Source: Metapseudomonas sp043392685 (GTDB lineage: Bacteria; Pseudomonadota; Gammaproteobacteria; Pseudomonadales; Pseudomonadaceae). From it: a DNA stretch of 64,000 bases. The DNA lies in the NCBI GenBank assembly GCA_043392685.1, contig JBHZGM010000011.1. One strand, written 5' to 3'. This document shows, piece after piece, positions 1 through 7,928 of the stretch. The notes under the pieces are model-generated. The model did not search any database and was not told where the DNA came from. It saw only the letters and a program-made list of their open reading frames with translations. Both the position numbers and the translations under genes were made by a program. The first letter of the stretch is position 1; every line of letters begins with the position of its first letter.

Positions 1-762
1 GCGCCCCTCATGCACTTCCAGTCCGACACGTTGAGGATCGCGCAGATCGAACAACTGATAGGCAACGGACTGGCTCTGAAAGGCCCGCAGGCGCGAAGTC
101 ACGAAAAAGGCCTGGGTAGCCGAGGTGTTCCAGCCTCCCTCCTCCGCCGCCGCTCGGCTGCCGGCCGCCGCCACCGCCAGGCGCCGACCCGACATGTCAT
201 GGACTCCGGACACCTCGCCAAAACCGAAGATCCGCTCCCCCGCCTCACGACGCCAGCTCAGGTAGATTCGATTCAGCGCCGGATCGCCCAGCGTCACCCC
301 GAGCACTACGCCGCGTTCGCCATCGTCCTCCAGGGTCAGTACATAGCTGCTCAGGCTGCCATCGGCACAACGCAACTGCCCCTTCAGCAGGAGCCTGCGC
401 CCCAGGCGTTCAAAGGATTCCAGGCTCTGCTCGCGGCAGAGCCGGTCACGCCGATCATGCAATTCCCGCCCGGAGTCGAGCAGACCACGCCCCGCCTGCC
501 CCGTGCCAGCCGCCAGAAAACCATCCTCGACAGCCCAGAGCACCTTTTCCGGTCGCCCCTGCGGATGGACGACGAAGCCCCGACCGTTCCACGACAGCAG
601 ATAGCGGCCGAAGTCGAAATCCCGCGCCACCTTGAACGCCGGCGGCAGATGCAGCGTCGCGATCACCAGCTCCTTGCGCCAGGCCTCGATGCCGCGAAGC
701 GCTGCAATCGCCACCCCGAGCAGCACGATGGCCACGAACCCCAACCCACGCCAGAAAGCCAT
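1..762 (-). CDS. GH31 family glycoside hydrolase, N-terminal part (runs off the left edge)
   Basis: The window edge cuts this gene, leaving its first 254 codons. The ATG follows an AAAGGGG ribosome site. Residues about 5-23 are hydrophobic (a signal anchor or signal peptide). Near residues 165-200 the protein reads NRIYLSW, then ERIFGFGEVSGVHDMSGRR. This matches, in order and spacing, the N-terminal beta-domain motif of GH31 enzymes of the YihQ type (YGxGEQxSxFDLRG). The catalytic (beta/alpha)8 barrel with its nucleophile Asp lies outside the window, so the substrate (alpha-glucoside, sulfoquinovoside or other) cannot be decided. Inference: an exported or membrane-anchored alpha-glycosidase. 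The family call rests on motif recognition only. Confidence 0.7.
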   Translation of the reverse strand, partial: MAFWRGLGFVAIVLLGVAIAALRGIEAWRKELVIATLHLPPAFKVARDFDFGRYLLSWNGRGFVVHPQGRPEKVLWAVEDGFLAAGTGQAGRGLLDSGRELHDRRDRLCREQSLESFERLGRRLLLKGQLRCADGSLSSYVLTLEDDGERGVVLGVTLGDPALNRIYLSWRREAGERIFGFGEVSGVHDMSGRRLAVAAAGSRAAAEEGGWNTSATQAFFVTSRLRAFQSQSVAYQLFDLRDPQRVGLEVHEGR

Positions 763-835
763 GGCTCACCCCTTTCCTTGCGAATCAGCCCCCATTAGGC
801 TTGCGCAATTCCCCCCACACTCAGAGCCCCCGATC

Positions 836-1177
836 ATGCCTGTATGGATGCAGACCGCCGCCCTGCTCATGCTGTCCAACGTATTCATGACTTTCGCCTG
901 GTATGGGCACCTCAAGACGCTCAACACCAAGCCCTGGGTGATTGCAGCGCTGATCAGCTGGGGCATCGCCCTGTTCGAATACCTGATCATGGTGCCGGCC
1001 AACCGCATCGGCTACAGCGAACTCTCGGTCGGCCAACTGAAGATCATGCAGGAAGTGGTCACCCTGGCCATCTTCGTTCCGTTCAGCGTGTTCTACATGC
1101 AGCAGCCACTGAAGCTGGACTATCTGTGGGCGGGGATGTGTCTGCTGGGCGCGGTCTACTTCATTTTCCGCAACTAG
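836..1177 (+). CDS. DMT-type small membrane protein, DUF486 family
   Basis: This 113-residue protein is almost entirely hydrophobic. It has four predicted transmembrane segments at about residues 4-22, 33-53, 70-88 and 93-110. The stretches FAWYGHLK, EYLIMVPANRIG and SVGQLKIMQEV are typical of the DUF486 family, which resembles half-size drug/metabolite transporters. Its substrate is unknown. The upstream ATG at 632 was not used because it overlaps the divergent GH31 gene and adds a non-hydrophobic low-complexity leader. The gene stands alone between divergent and convergent neighbours, so its context suggests no pathway. Confidence 0.85.
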   Translation: MPVWMQTAALLMLSNVFMTFAWYGHLKTLNTKPWVIAALISWGIALFEYLIMVPANRIGYSELSVGQLKIMQEVVTLAIFVPFSVFYMQQPLKLDYLWAGMCLLGAVYFIFRN

Positions 1178-1302
1178 GCGACCTGATCGTCGACCAGGCG
1201 TTGTTGGAAAGCGGCTCGAAATGCTCATTGACAGTCGTCAACTTCGCTTTCTCACCGCTTTCCGCCTGGCCTGGTCTTAGCTCAGGACGCCTGCCTCACT
1301 CG

Positions 1303-2175
1303 CTACGCCGGCTTTTTCAGTCGAGCGATCAGGCTGGAGGTGTCCCAACGCCCGCCCCCCATGGCCTGGACCTCGGCATAGAACTGGTCCACTAGCGCAG
1401 TGACGGGCAGTTGCGCACCGTTGCGCGCCGCTTCGTCCAGCACGATGCCAAGGTCCTTGCGCATCCAGTCCACGGCGAAACCGAAATCGAACTTGCCGTC
1501 CAGCATGGTCTGGTGACGATGCTCCAGCTGCCATGACTGGGCAGCCCCCTTGCTGATCACCTCCATGGCGCCCTGGGCATCAAGTCCGGCGCACTGGGCG
1601 AAATGCAGCGCCTCGGCCAACCCCTGCAGCAGGCCGCCAACGCAGATCTGGTTGACCATCTTGGTGAGCTGGCCGCTCCCTACCGGCCCCATGAGGCGGA
1701 TCATCTTGGCGTAGCTGTCAATCACCGGGGCGGCGCGATCGTAGAAGGCCTGCTCGCCCCCCATCATCACCGACAGCATGCCCGCCTCGGCCCCGGCCTG
1801 GCCGCCGGATACCGGAGCGTCGAGGAAACCCAGCTCACGTTCGGCGGCCAGGGTGGCCATCTCCCGCGCCACATCCGCCGAAGCCGTGGTGTGATCCACC
1901 AGGATCGAACCGGGAGCCATTCCCGCCAGAGCGCCGTCCGCCCCAAGCAGCACAGCACGCAAATCATCGTCGTTACCGACGCAGACCATCACGAATTCCG
2001 CCCCTTCGGCCGCCTCGCGCGGCGTGTCGAAGGCATCGCCGCCGAACTCGTCGCACCACAGCGCGGCCCGCTCCGGCGTACGGTTGTAGACCCGAACCGA
2101 GTGACCTTCGCAAGCCAGGTGCCCGGCCATGTTGAAGCCCATTACCCCCAGACCGATGAACGCTACTTCAGCCAT
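1303..2175 (-). CDS. NAD(P)-dependent beta-hydroxyacid dehydrogenase (3-hydroxyisobutyrate dehydrogenase family)
   Basis: The 290-residue protein begins MAEVAFIGLGVMGFNMAGHL, the N-terminal Rossmann motif (GxGxMGxxMAxxL) of the family. It also has the substrate-binding loop DAPVSGGQAGAEAGMLS near residue 120 and GSGQLTKMVNQICVGG near 168, which holds the catalytic lysine. A KDLGIVLDEA segment lies in the helical C-terminal domain. Length and domain order are standard. Family members oxidise or reduce 3-hydroxyisobutyrate, tartronate semialdehyde, serine-like acids or succinic semialdehyde, and the sequence alone does not say which. It is monocistronic. The start follows an AGGAGAACAA ribosome site just upstream of ATG 2175. 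A longer in-frame start at 2214 is disfavoured. Confidence 0.88.
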   Translation of the reverse strand: MAEVAFIGLGVMGFNMAGHLACEGHSVRVYNRTPERAALWCDEFGGDAFDTPREAAEGAEFVMVCVGNDDDLRAVLLGADGALAGMAPGSILVDHTTASADVAREMATLAAERELGFLDAPVSGGQAGAEAGMLSVMMGGEQAFYDRAAPVIDSYAKMIRLMGPVGSGQLTKMVNQICVGGLLQGLAEALHFAQCAGLDAQGAMEVISKGAAQSWQLEHRHQTMLDGKFDFGFAVDWMRKDLGIVLDEAARNGAQLPVTALVDQFYAEVQAMGGGRWDTSSLIARLKKPA

Positions 2176-2291
2176 TGTTGTTCTCCTTCGTCGACCTGCG
2201 GAAAAGCCTAACACGCAGTTTGCCGCCCCGCGAAAGCGCCACCATACTCGCTTCGGGCAGAACTCATACGCCCCATGCCAAGGAGAACCCC

Positions 2292-2834
2292 ATGCCGCAC
2301 TGGCTGGTCATCGATCTGGAAGCCACCACCGAAGAAGGCGGCTGGCCCCTGGAAGAAATGGAAATCATCGAGATCGGTGCGACCCTCGTTTGCGCGGACG
2401 GTCATGAGGTGGACCATTTCCAGCGTTTCGTGCGCCCCGCACGCCGCCCGTGCCTGACCGGCTTCTGCCGCCAGCTCACGCATATCAGCCAATCCGACGT
2501 GGACGGCGCCGCGAGTCTGCCTCAGGTTTGGCAAGCCTTCGAGCGCTGGCTCAGCCACCACAGCCCACGCCTGGCGGGATGGGCGAGCTGGGGCGACTAC
2601 GACCGCCGCCAGCTGGAACAGGAGTGGCACCTGCACGGACTGGACAGCCTGCTGGCCGCCGTACCGCACCTGAATCTCAAGCAGCGCTTCGCCGAAGTGC
2701 GCCAGCTCAAGCGCGCCGTGGGTCTGCACACCGCCCTGCAACTGGCGGGACTGCACTTCCAGGGGCAGCAACACCGCGCCCTCGAGGACGCCCGCAACAC
2801 CGCGCGCCTGCTGCCTCTGGTGCTGCCCGCCTGA
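2292..2834 (+). CDS. DEDDh 3'-5' exonuclease (RNase T / ERI-1-like)
   Basis: This 180-residue single-domain exonuclease has VIDLEATT near residue 6 (Exo I, catalytic Asp and Glu). It has a DYDRRQLEQEW segment near residue 100 (Exo II-like Asp) and HRALEDARNTARLL near residue 160 (Exo III His and Asp). Family members trim single-stranded DNA or RNA 3' ends using two metal ions. The start has a good AAGGAGAA ribosome site. No helicase or polymerase domain is fused, which fits the ERI-1/KapD-like group rather than DNA polymerase III epsilon. Its target in the cell is unknown. Confidence 0.88.
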   Translation: MPHWLVIDLEATTEEGGWPLEEMEIIEIGATLVCADGHEVDHFQRFVRPARRPCLTGFCRQLTHISQSDVDGAASLPQVWQAFERWLSHHSPRLAGWASWGDYDRRQLEQEWHLHGLDSLLAAVPHLNLKQRFAEVRQLKRAVGLHTALQLAGLHFQGQQHRALEDARNTARLLPLVLPA

Positions 2835-2911
2835 ACGCTCGAACCTAGTGACGGCATAACCCGCCTTGGGCATACTGTCGGGCCCTTTCAGACCCCCTCC
2901 AGGAGCCCAGC

Positions 2912-3193
2912 ATGTTCAAGGTCAACGAATACTTCGACGGCACCGTCAAATCCATCGCCTTCGGCATGACCGAAGGCCCGGCCACCATCGGCGTGATGGC
3001 TGCTGGCGAGTACGAGTTCGGCACCAGCCAGCTGGAAGTGATGCACGTCATCGCCGGCGCTCTGACCGTGAAACTGCCGGGCAGCGACACCTGGGAAACC
3101 TTCGCCGCCGGCAGCAAGTTCACCGTTCCGGCCAACAGCAAGTTCCAGCTGAAAGTCGCCCAGGACACCGCCTATCTCTGCGAATACCGCTAA
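2912..3193 (+). CDS. ppnP: Pyrimidine/purine nucleoside phosphorylase PpnP (DUF1255 cupin)
   Basis: The 93-residue protein has the short cupin layout of the YaiE/PpnP family: MFKVNEYFDGTVKSI, EGPATIGVMAAGEYEFGT, HVIAGALTVKLPG and a C-terminal CEYR. Family members phosphorolyse several purine and pyrimidine nucleosides, releasing the base and ribose-1-phosphate. Length is as expected. An AGGAG ribosome site precedes the ATG. The gene ends 70 bases before a strong hairpin terminator shared with murB and appears monocistronic. Confidence 0.92.
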   Translation: MFKVNEYFDGTVKSIAFGMTEGPATIGVMAAGEYEFGTSQLEVMHVIAGALTVKLPGSDTWETFAAGSKFTVPANSKFQLKVAQDTAYLCEYR

Positions 3194-3262
3194 GCGCCCA
3201 GCTCGGGCCCGACGCGCATCGGCGAGACAGCCCGAGCGGCAGCCTTGCCGATTCGAGAGAAG

Positions 3263-3290
3263 AAAAAACCGGCCATCGGCCGGTTTTTTT
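3263..3290. terminator. Bidirectional intrinsic terminator between ppnP and murB
   Basis: A perfect stem ACCGGCC/GGCCGGT with a 3-base loop is flanked by an A-run on the left and a T-run on the right. It can therefore end transcription of ppnP from the left and of the murB operon from the right. Confidence 0.9.
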
Positions 3291-3307
3291 CATGGGCGAA
3301 GCGAGCC

Positions 3308-4327
3308 TCAGATCAGGTTCGGCTCCATCTCCAGCTCCACCCCGAACTTCGTTGCGATATCCGCCTGAATGCGGCAGGCCAGCTCATGGAGCTGGTTCCC
3401 GGTGGCCGAGCCATAGTTCACCAGCACCAGCGCCTGCAGGCAGTGCACGCCGGCGTCGCCTTCACGGAAGCCCTTCCAGCCGGCGCGCTCGATCAGCCAG
3501 CCGGCGGCCAGCTTCACCTGCCCGTCCGCCTGGGGATAGGCGACCAGATCGGAATGTTCGCCAAGCAGGCGCTGGGCGAGGTCGGCGTTGACCAGCGGGT
3601 TCTTGAAGAAACTGCCGGCGTTGCCCAGTTCGGCGGGGTCAGGCAGCTTCTCGCTACGAATGGCACAAATGACCCGGCTGACATCACTGGCAGTCGGCGC
3701 GTCGATTCCCTCGGCCTGCAGGCGCTGTCGTACCGGGCCATAGTCCAGATGCAGCTGCGCAGCGCGGCTCAGGTTGAAACGCACCCGCAGGATCAGCCAA
3801 CGGCCGGCCTCGCGCTTGAACAGGCTGTCGCGGTAAGCGAACTGGCAATCCTCCAGGCCAAAATCACGCAACTCGCCGGTTTCCCGGTCCAGCGCGGTCA
3901 GCCCGGCGAACACATCCTTCAGCTCGACGCCATAGGCCCCGATGTTCTGCATGGGGGCAGCGCCCACGGTGCCGGGAATCAGGCTGAGGTTCTCCAGGCC
4001 GCCCAGGCCATGCTCCAGGGTCCAGAGCACCAGCGGATGCCAGGGCTCACCGGCTTCGGCTTCCAGCAGCACCTTCACGCCATCGTCGGCCAGGATGCGA
4101 ATGCCACGGCTGGCCATGCGCAGCACCAGCGCCTCCACATCGCGGGTCAGCAGCAGGTTGCTGCCACCGCCGATCACCAGCAGCGGAAGGCCGAGCTGCG
4201 CCGCCAGAGCAATGCCCTCACGCACCTCGGCATCGTCACGGGCCTCGCCGAACAGGCGCGCCTTCACGTCCACGCCGAAGGTGTTGTAGGGCTTGAGGGA
4301 CAGGTTTTCGTGCAGGACCAGACTCAC
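3308..4327 (-). CDS. murB: UDP-N-acetylenolpyruvoylglucosamine reductase MurB
   Basis: MurB reduces UDP-GlcNAc-enolpyruvate to UDP-MurNAc with FAD and NADPH, a committed cytoplasmic step of peptidoglycan synthesis. The 339-residue protein has LKPYNTFG near the N-terminus, the FAD loop VIGGGSNLLL near residue 58, and NIGAYGVELKD. The proton-donor serine is in GNAGSFFKNP, and the conserved glutamate is at the extreme C-terminus (EMEPNLI). The absence of the type II deletions makes it type I. The GTG start at 4327 overlaps the stop of the phosphatase gene by four bases (GTGA), indicating translational coupling. It is the last gene of the exbB-to-murB operon. An upstream ATG at 4363 is in frame but lies within the phosphatase gene. 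Confidence 0.96.
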   Translation of the reverse strand: MSLVLHENLSLKPYNTFGVDVKARLFGEARDDAEVREGIALAAQLGLPLLVIGGGSNLLLTRDVEALVLRMASRGIRILADDGVKVLLEAEAGEPWHPLVLWTLEHGLGGLENLSLIPGTVGAAPMQNIGAYGVELKDVFAGLTALDRETGELRDFGLEDCQFAYRDSLFKREAGRWLILRVRFNLSRAAQLHLDYGPVRQRLQAEGIDAPTASDVSRVICAIRSEKLPDPAELGNAGSFFKNPLVNADLAQRLLGEHSDLVAYPQADGQVKLAAGWLIERAGWKGFREGDAGVHCLQALVLVNYGSATGNQLHELACRIQADIATKFGVELEMEPNLI

Positions 4328-4788
4328 AGGCGCCCCTTGATTTCCAGGATCAGCGCATCGCAAGCCTGCTCCACCAGGTCGAGTACCTGCTCGAAGCCTT
4401 CCTCGCCGCCGTAGTACGGGTCCGGCACCTCATCCAGCGCCAGTTGGTAGCGGCGCAGGAACAGGTCGAGCTCGGCCGACGAACCGCCGGGACGCAGCCG
4501 GCGCAGGTTGGACAGGTTGCTCTCGTCCATCGCCAGGATCAGGTCGAAACGAGCGAAGTCTTCTGCAGCCACCTGCCGTGCGCGCAGCTGCGAAAGGTCA
4601 TAGCCGCGACGCTGGGCCGCCACGCGGGTACGGGCATCCGGTGCCTTGCCCACGTGCCAGTCGCCGGTGCCGGCGGAGTCCACCTGCACCTGCCCGACCA
4701 GCCCGGCCTCATGCAGTTTGTGCCTGAGCACACCTTCTGCGGTGGGCGAACGGCAGATATTGCCGAGACAAACGAACAGGACGCGCAT
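4324..4788 (-). CDS. Low-molecular-weight protein tyrosine phosphatase
   Basis: The 154-residue protein starts MRVLFVCLGNICRSPTAEG, the CX5R phosphatase P-loop with nucleophile Cys7 and Arg13. It has the DPYYGG motif (general acid Asp) near residue 125. These features define LMW-PTPases, which dephosphorylate tyrosine residues and in some bacteria control exopolysaccharide kinases. No tyrosine kinase or polysaccharide locus is next to it. Its position between kdsB and murB suggests a link to envelope synthesis, but that is inference. Its start shares one base with the kdsB stop (TGATG), and its end overlaps murB by four bases. Confidence 0.93.
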   Translation of the reverse strand: MRVLFVCLGNICRSPTAEGVLRHKLHEAGLVGQVQVDSAGTGDWHVGKAPDARTRVAAQRRGYDLSQLRARQVAAEDFARFDLILAMDESNLSNLRRLRPGGSSAELDLFLRRYQLALDEVPDPYYGGEEGFEQVLDLVEQACDALILEIKGRL

Positions 4789-5552
4789 CAGGCCCCCAGC
4801 AGGCGCCGGACGCGCTCGAGGTCTTCCTGGGTATCGACGCCAGCGGGTGGCGCTTCCAGGGCGTCGGCCACGTGGATGCGCACGCCGTGCCAGAGCGCAC
4901 GCAGCTGCTCCAGGCATTCGGTGTTTTCCAGCCAGCACGGCCCCCAGGCGACGAAGTCGTGGAGGAAGCCCGCGCGGTAAGCGTAGATACCGATATGTCG
5001 GCGATAAGGTACGTCCGCCGGCAGCTGGTCACGGTTGGCCGCAAAGGCATCGCGGGCCCAGGGCAACGGCGCACGGCTGAAGGTCAGCGCCAGGCCATCG
5101 AGGTCGGCGACCACCTTCACCACGTTGGGATTGAACAGCGCCTGCACATCCCCGATCGGCTCGGCCAGGGTGGCGATGCCGGCCTCCGGGTGAGCGGCGA
5201 GGTTGGCGGCCACCTGATCGATGATGGCCGGCGGGATCAGCGGTTCGTCACCCTGCACGTTGACCACGATGGCGTCGCTGGCAAGGCCAAGCTGGTTGGC
5301 CACTTCGGCCAGGCGATCGGTGCCGGAATTGTGGTCCGCGCGAGTCAGCAGCACCTCGGCGCCAAATGCAGCGCAGGCTTCGACGATGCGCGCATCGTCG
5401 GTGGCCACCACCACACGCTGGGCGGCACTGCGCCGTGCCTGCTCCCACACGTGCTGGACCATCGGCTTGCCGGCGATGTCCTGCAGCGGTTTGCCGGGCA
5501 GGCGGGTCGAGGCGTAGCGGGCAGGAATGACGACAGCGAAAGCCTGGGTCAT
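4788..5552 (-). CDS. kdsB: 3-deoxy-manno-octulosonate cytidylyltransferase KdsB
   Basis: KdsB activates Kdo with CTP to form CMP-Kdo for the lipopolysaccharide inner core. The 254-residue protein carries the nucleotide-binding N-terminus IPARYASTRLPGKPL, the VVVATDDARI segment, LTRADHNSGTDRLAE and VNVQGDEPLIPP, all diagnostic of the family. Length is typical. It overlaps the preceding Trm112-like gene by four bases (ATGA) and is immediately followed by the phosphatase gene. This places it mid-operon downstream of lpxK, so Kdo activation and lipid A kinase are probably made together. Confidence 0.97.
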   Translation of the reverse strand: MTQAFAVVIPARYASTRLPGKPLQDIAGKPMVQHVWEQARRSAAQRVVVATDDARIVEACAAFGAEVLLTRADHNSGTDRLAEVANQLGLASDAIVVNVQGDEPLIPPAIIDQVAANLAAHPEAGIATLAEPIGDVQALFNPNVVKVVADLDGLALTFSRAPLPWARDAFAANRDQLPADVPYRRHIGIYAYRAGFLHDFVAWGPCWLENTECLEQLRALWHGVRIHVADALEAPPAGVDTQEDLERVRRLLGA

Positions 5553-5734
5553 TTGTCCAGCCGCTCGTCGACATTCAGGGTGCGGGCTTCCCCTTCCAGC
5601 ATCACCGGGATGCCATCACGCACCGGAAAGGCCAGGGCATCGGCCTTGCAAATGAGCTCGCTCTTGTCGTCGGCCAGCTTCAGCGGGCCCTTGCACAGGG
5701 GGCAGGCGAGGATATCGAGAAGTTTCGGGTCCAT
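5549..5734 (-). CDS. Trm112 family small zinc-ribbon-like protein
   Basis: This 61-residue protein begins MDPKLLDILACPLCKGPL and ends in the ALAFPVRDGIPVML block typical of the YcaR/Trm112 family. Only one CxxC pair is present; the second position reads ELIC, as in many bacterial members. The eukaryotic relative activates methyltransferases, but the bacterial protein beside lpxK and kdsB has no settled role. The ATG at 5734 was chosen over 5761 because the family begins at MDPKLL and a GGACTC ribosome-like stretch precedes it. It overlaps kdsB by four bases. Confidence 0.9.
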   Translation of the reverse strand: MDPKLLDILACPLCKGPLKLADDKSELICKADALAFPVRDGIPVMLEGEARTLNVDERLDK

Positions 5735-5764
5735 GAGTGAGTCCTTGAGACGGCAGCCCAAGGG

Positions 5765-6778
5765 CTACCCGGATTGGAAATGGTTCGGCAGCAGGCGGGC
5801 CAGCTGTCCGTCGAACCAGGCGACGAAGGCTGGGGACGGATCGGCATCGACCGCCAGGTACCACCAGTCGGCAGCGGCGAAAGCCCGGCACTTCACCGCA
5901 TCCTTCTCGGTCATCAGCAGCGGTAGCGGCGGCGTGAAATCCAGGGCTTCCGGGCTATGGACCGCGTGATCGGCGAAGGGGTGCGGAACCGGGCGCCAGT
6001 TTAGCGCCTCCAGAGTCCTGAAGAAACGCTGGGGGTTGCCGATACCGGCCACTGCGTGCACGGCCTGGGCCGGAGGGAAATATTCCAGCCCCACCCGCTC
6101 GCCGCTCTTGAGGTTGACCAGTACGCTCGGCCGCAGCTTGAACGCGAAACCTTCGGCGGAATCGGCATCGGCGCCATTGCGCAGCACAGCATCCACCGAA
6201 TCCAGGCGCTCCGGCGGCTCACGCAGGGGGCCGGCCGGCAGGCAGCGGCGATTGCCAAGCCCGCGGGCTGCATCGATGAGCACCAGCTCCAGGTCGCGTC
6301 CCAGGCGGTAGTGCTGCAGGCCGTCATCGCTGAGGATCAGGTCGAGCTCTTCCTGCTCCAGCAGAGCCTTCACCCCGCGGGAACGGTCCGGATCGATCAT
6401 CAGGGGAACGCCGCTGCGCTGGACGATCAGCAGCGGCTCATCGCCAGCAATCTCGGCGCCCTGCTCCGCGCTTACCCGCCAGGGCAATTGCGGCGGCCTG
6501 GCGCCATAGCCACGGCTGACCACGCCGACACGCAGCCCGCGTGCGCGGCAGTGTTCGATCAGCCAGAGGATCATCGGCGTCTTGCCGGTGCCACCAACGG
6601 TGATGTTGCCGACAACGATCAGCGGGACGGGAGGGCGGTAGCTGTTGCTTCGCCCCGTGAGGAAAGCCGCGCGCTTGCGCTCGGCCACCCGGCGATAGAG
6701 CCATTCCAGAGGTGCGAGCAGGCCCAAGGCCGGATGGCCCCGGTACCAGGCGTCCAGCAAGCGGTCGGAGAAGGCCAT
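5765..6778 (-). CDS. lpxK: Tetraacyldisaccharide 4'-kinase LpxK
   Basis: LpxK phosphorylates the 4' position of the lipid A disaccharide at the inner face of the cytoplasmic membrane. The 337-residue protein has an N-terminal membrane-associated helix (DRLLDAWYRGHPALGLLAPL). It has the P-loop VGNITVGGTGKTPMILWL near residues 55-72, VVSRGYGAR, and the metal-binding DEPLLI and SDDGLQHYRL segments. All are family hallmarks. Its start shares one base with the exbD stop (TGATG). The operon supplies two consecutive LPS steps (LpxK, KdsB) plus MurB. Confidence 0.97.
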   Translation of the reverse strand: MAFSDRLLDAWYRGHPALGLLAPLEWLYRRVAERKRAAFLTGRSNSYRPPVPLIVVGNITVGGTGKTPMILWLIEHCRARGLRVGVVSRGYGARPPQLPWRVSAEQGAEIAGDEPLLIVQRSGVPLMIDPDRSRGVKALLEQEELDLILSDDGLQHYRLGRDLELVLIDAARGLGNRRCLPAGPLREPPERLDSVDAVLRNGADADSAEGFAFKLRPSVLVNLKSGERVGLEYFPPAQAVHAVAGIGNPQRFFRTLEALNWRPVPHPFADHAVHSPEALDFTPPLPLLMTEKDAVKCRAFAAADWWYLAVDADPSPAFVAWFDGQLARLLPNHFQSG

Positions 6779-7224
6779 CAGGGTTGCTTGGCCGCTTCGG
6801 ACTCGATGGTGGTCATGCGCAGGTGGCTGAAACCGAGCTTGCCGGCGGCGTCCATGGCAGTGATCACCGATTGATGGGTGGTGCGGGCATCGGCGGTGAT
6901 CACCAGCGGCAGGCTGTTGTCGCCTTCCGATTCGCGCGCCAGTGCCGAAATCAGGGTGGTCAGGTCGCTCTTCACCAGGGTCTGGCCATTGAGCGAATAC
7001 TGGCCATCGGCAGCGATGCTCAGCTCCAGACTCTTCAGCTGGGTTTCCTCGGGCGGCGTTCCGCTCACCGCTTCAGGCAGCTCGATCTTCAACTGGCTCG
7101 GCTTGGTGAAAGTGGTGGTCACCACGAAAAACAGCAACAGCACGAAGATCACGTCGATCAACGAGGTGAGGTTGAGGAACACCTCTTCGCGGGCGACATT
7201 GCCCGCCCGACGACGGAACTTCAC
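6778..7224 (-). CDS. exbD: ExbD/TolR family proton-channel subunit
   Basis: The 148-residue protein has a cytoplasmic basic N-terminus and one membrane helix at about residues 17-40. The helix contains the essential aspartate in LNLTSLIDVIFVLLLFFVV, and a periplasmic domain follows. It partners the upstream ExbB-like protein to form a proton-driven motor. The start codon is GTG and overlaps the exbB stop by four bases (GTGA). No TonB gene lies nearby. Its place directly before lpxK is a conserved Pseudomonas arrangement, so a role in envelope transport rather than iron uptake is possible but unproven. Confidence 0.92.
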   Translation of the reverse strand: MKFRRRAGNVAREEVFLNLTSLIDVIFVLLLFFVVTTTFTKPSQLKIELPEAVSGTPPEETQLKSLELSIAADGQYSLNGQTLVKSDLTTLISALARESEGDNSLPLVITADARTTHQSVITAMDAAGKLGFSHLRMTTIESEAAKQP

Positions 7225-7856
7225 GCTTTGGCTTCCTCTGCGAAGTCCACCTCGCGATCACCCTGGACCACTTCCACCAGCTTGATCGCTTCCTGCTCCA
7301 TGGCCACCACCAGCTCGTCGACACGGCGCAGCAGGTAGCGGTGGAAGAACACCGCCGGGATGGCCACGATCAGGCCCGCCGCAGTGGTCACCAGAGCCTT
7401 GGCGATACCACCGGCCAGGATCGGCGCGTTGGCCATGCCGTTCTCCATGAAGCCGCTGAATATCTCGATCATGCCGAATACCGTGCCCAGCAGGCCGAGC
7501 AACGGCGCCATGGCCGCGATGGTGCCGAGGGCGTTGAGGTAACGTTCCAGCTCATGGATCACGCGGCTGGCGGCTTCCTCGATGCACTCTTTCATGATCT
7601 CGCGGCCGTGCTTGGAGTTGGCCAGGCCCGCTGCCAGCACTTCACCCAGCGGCGAAGAGGCGCGCAGCTCCTTGAGCTTCTGACTGTTGAGTTGCTTGTC
7701 CTTGATCTGGCGCCAGACCTGGCCGAGCAGGTGCGGCGGAGAAACCCGGCCGATGCGCAGGGTCCACAGGCGTTCAGCGATGATCGCAGTGGCGGCGATG
7801 GAACACAGAATGATCGGCAGCATCATCCAGCCACCGGCTTTGACCAACTCCCACAC
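7221..7856 (-). CDS. exbB: MotA/TolQ/ExbB family proton channel protein
   Basis: This 211-residue protein has three transmembrane segments: near residues 8-28, a long central helix region with GTIAAMAPLLGLLGTVFGMIE, and the PILAGGIAKALVTTAAGLIVAIPA segment. The latter two line the proton path in ExbB/TolQ. The GTG start (VWELVKAGGWMM) was chosen because it follows an AAGGGG ribosome site and fits the usual family N-terminus. An ATG 33 bases upstream would add MAPLFRRGFPT. It is the first gene of the seven-gene operon ending in murB. It could equally be called TolQ-like; no tol or ton genes are adjacent. Confidence 0.92.
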   Translation of the reverse strand: MWELVKAGGWMMLPIILCSIAATAIIAERLWTLRIGRVSPPHLLGQVWRQIKDKQLNSQKLKELRASSPLGEVLAAGLANSKHGREIMKECIEEAASRVIHELERYLNALGTIAAMAPLLGLLGTVFGMIEIFSGFMENGMANAPILAGGIAKALVTTAAGLIVAIPAVFFHRYLLRRVDELVVAMEQEAIKLVEVVQGDREVDFAEEAKA

Positions 7857-7928
7857 GGTAGGAAATCCCCTTCGGAAAAGTGGCGCCACTCTAGCATAGG
7901 GTCAGGCCCGCGCCGACCGCCGCCGTTC

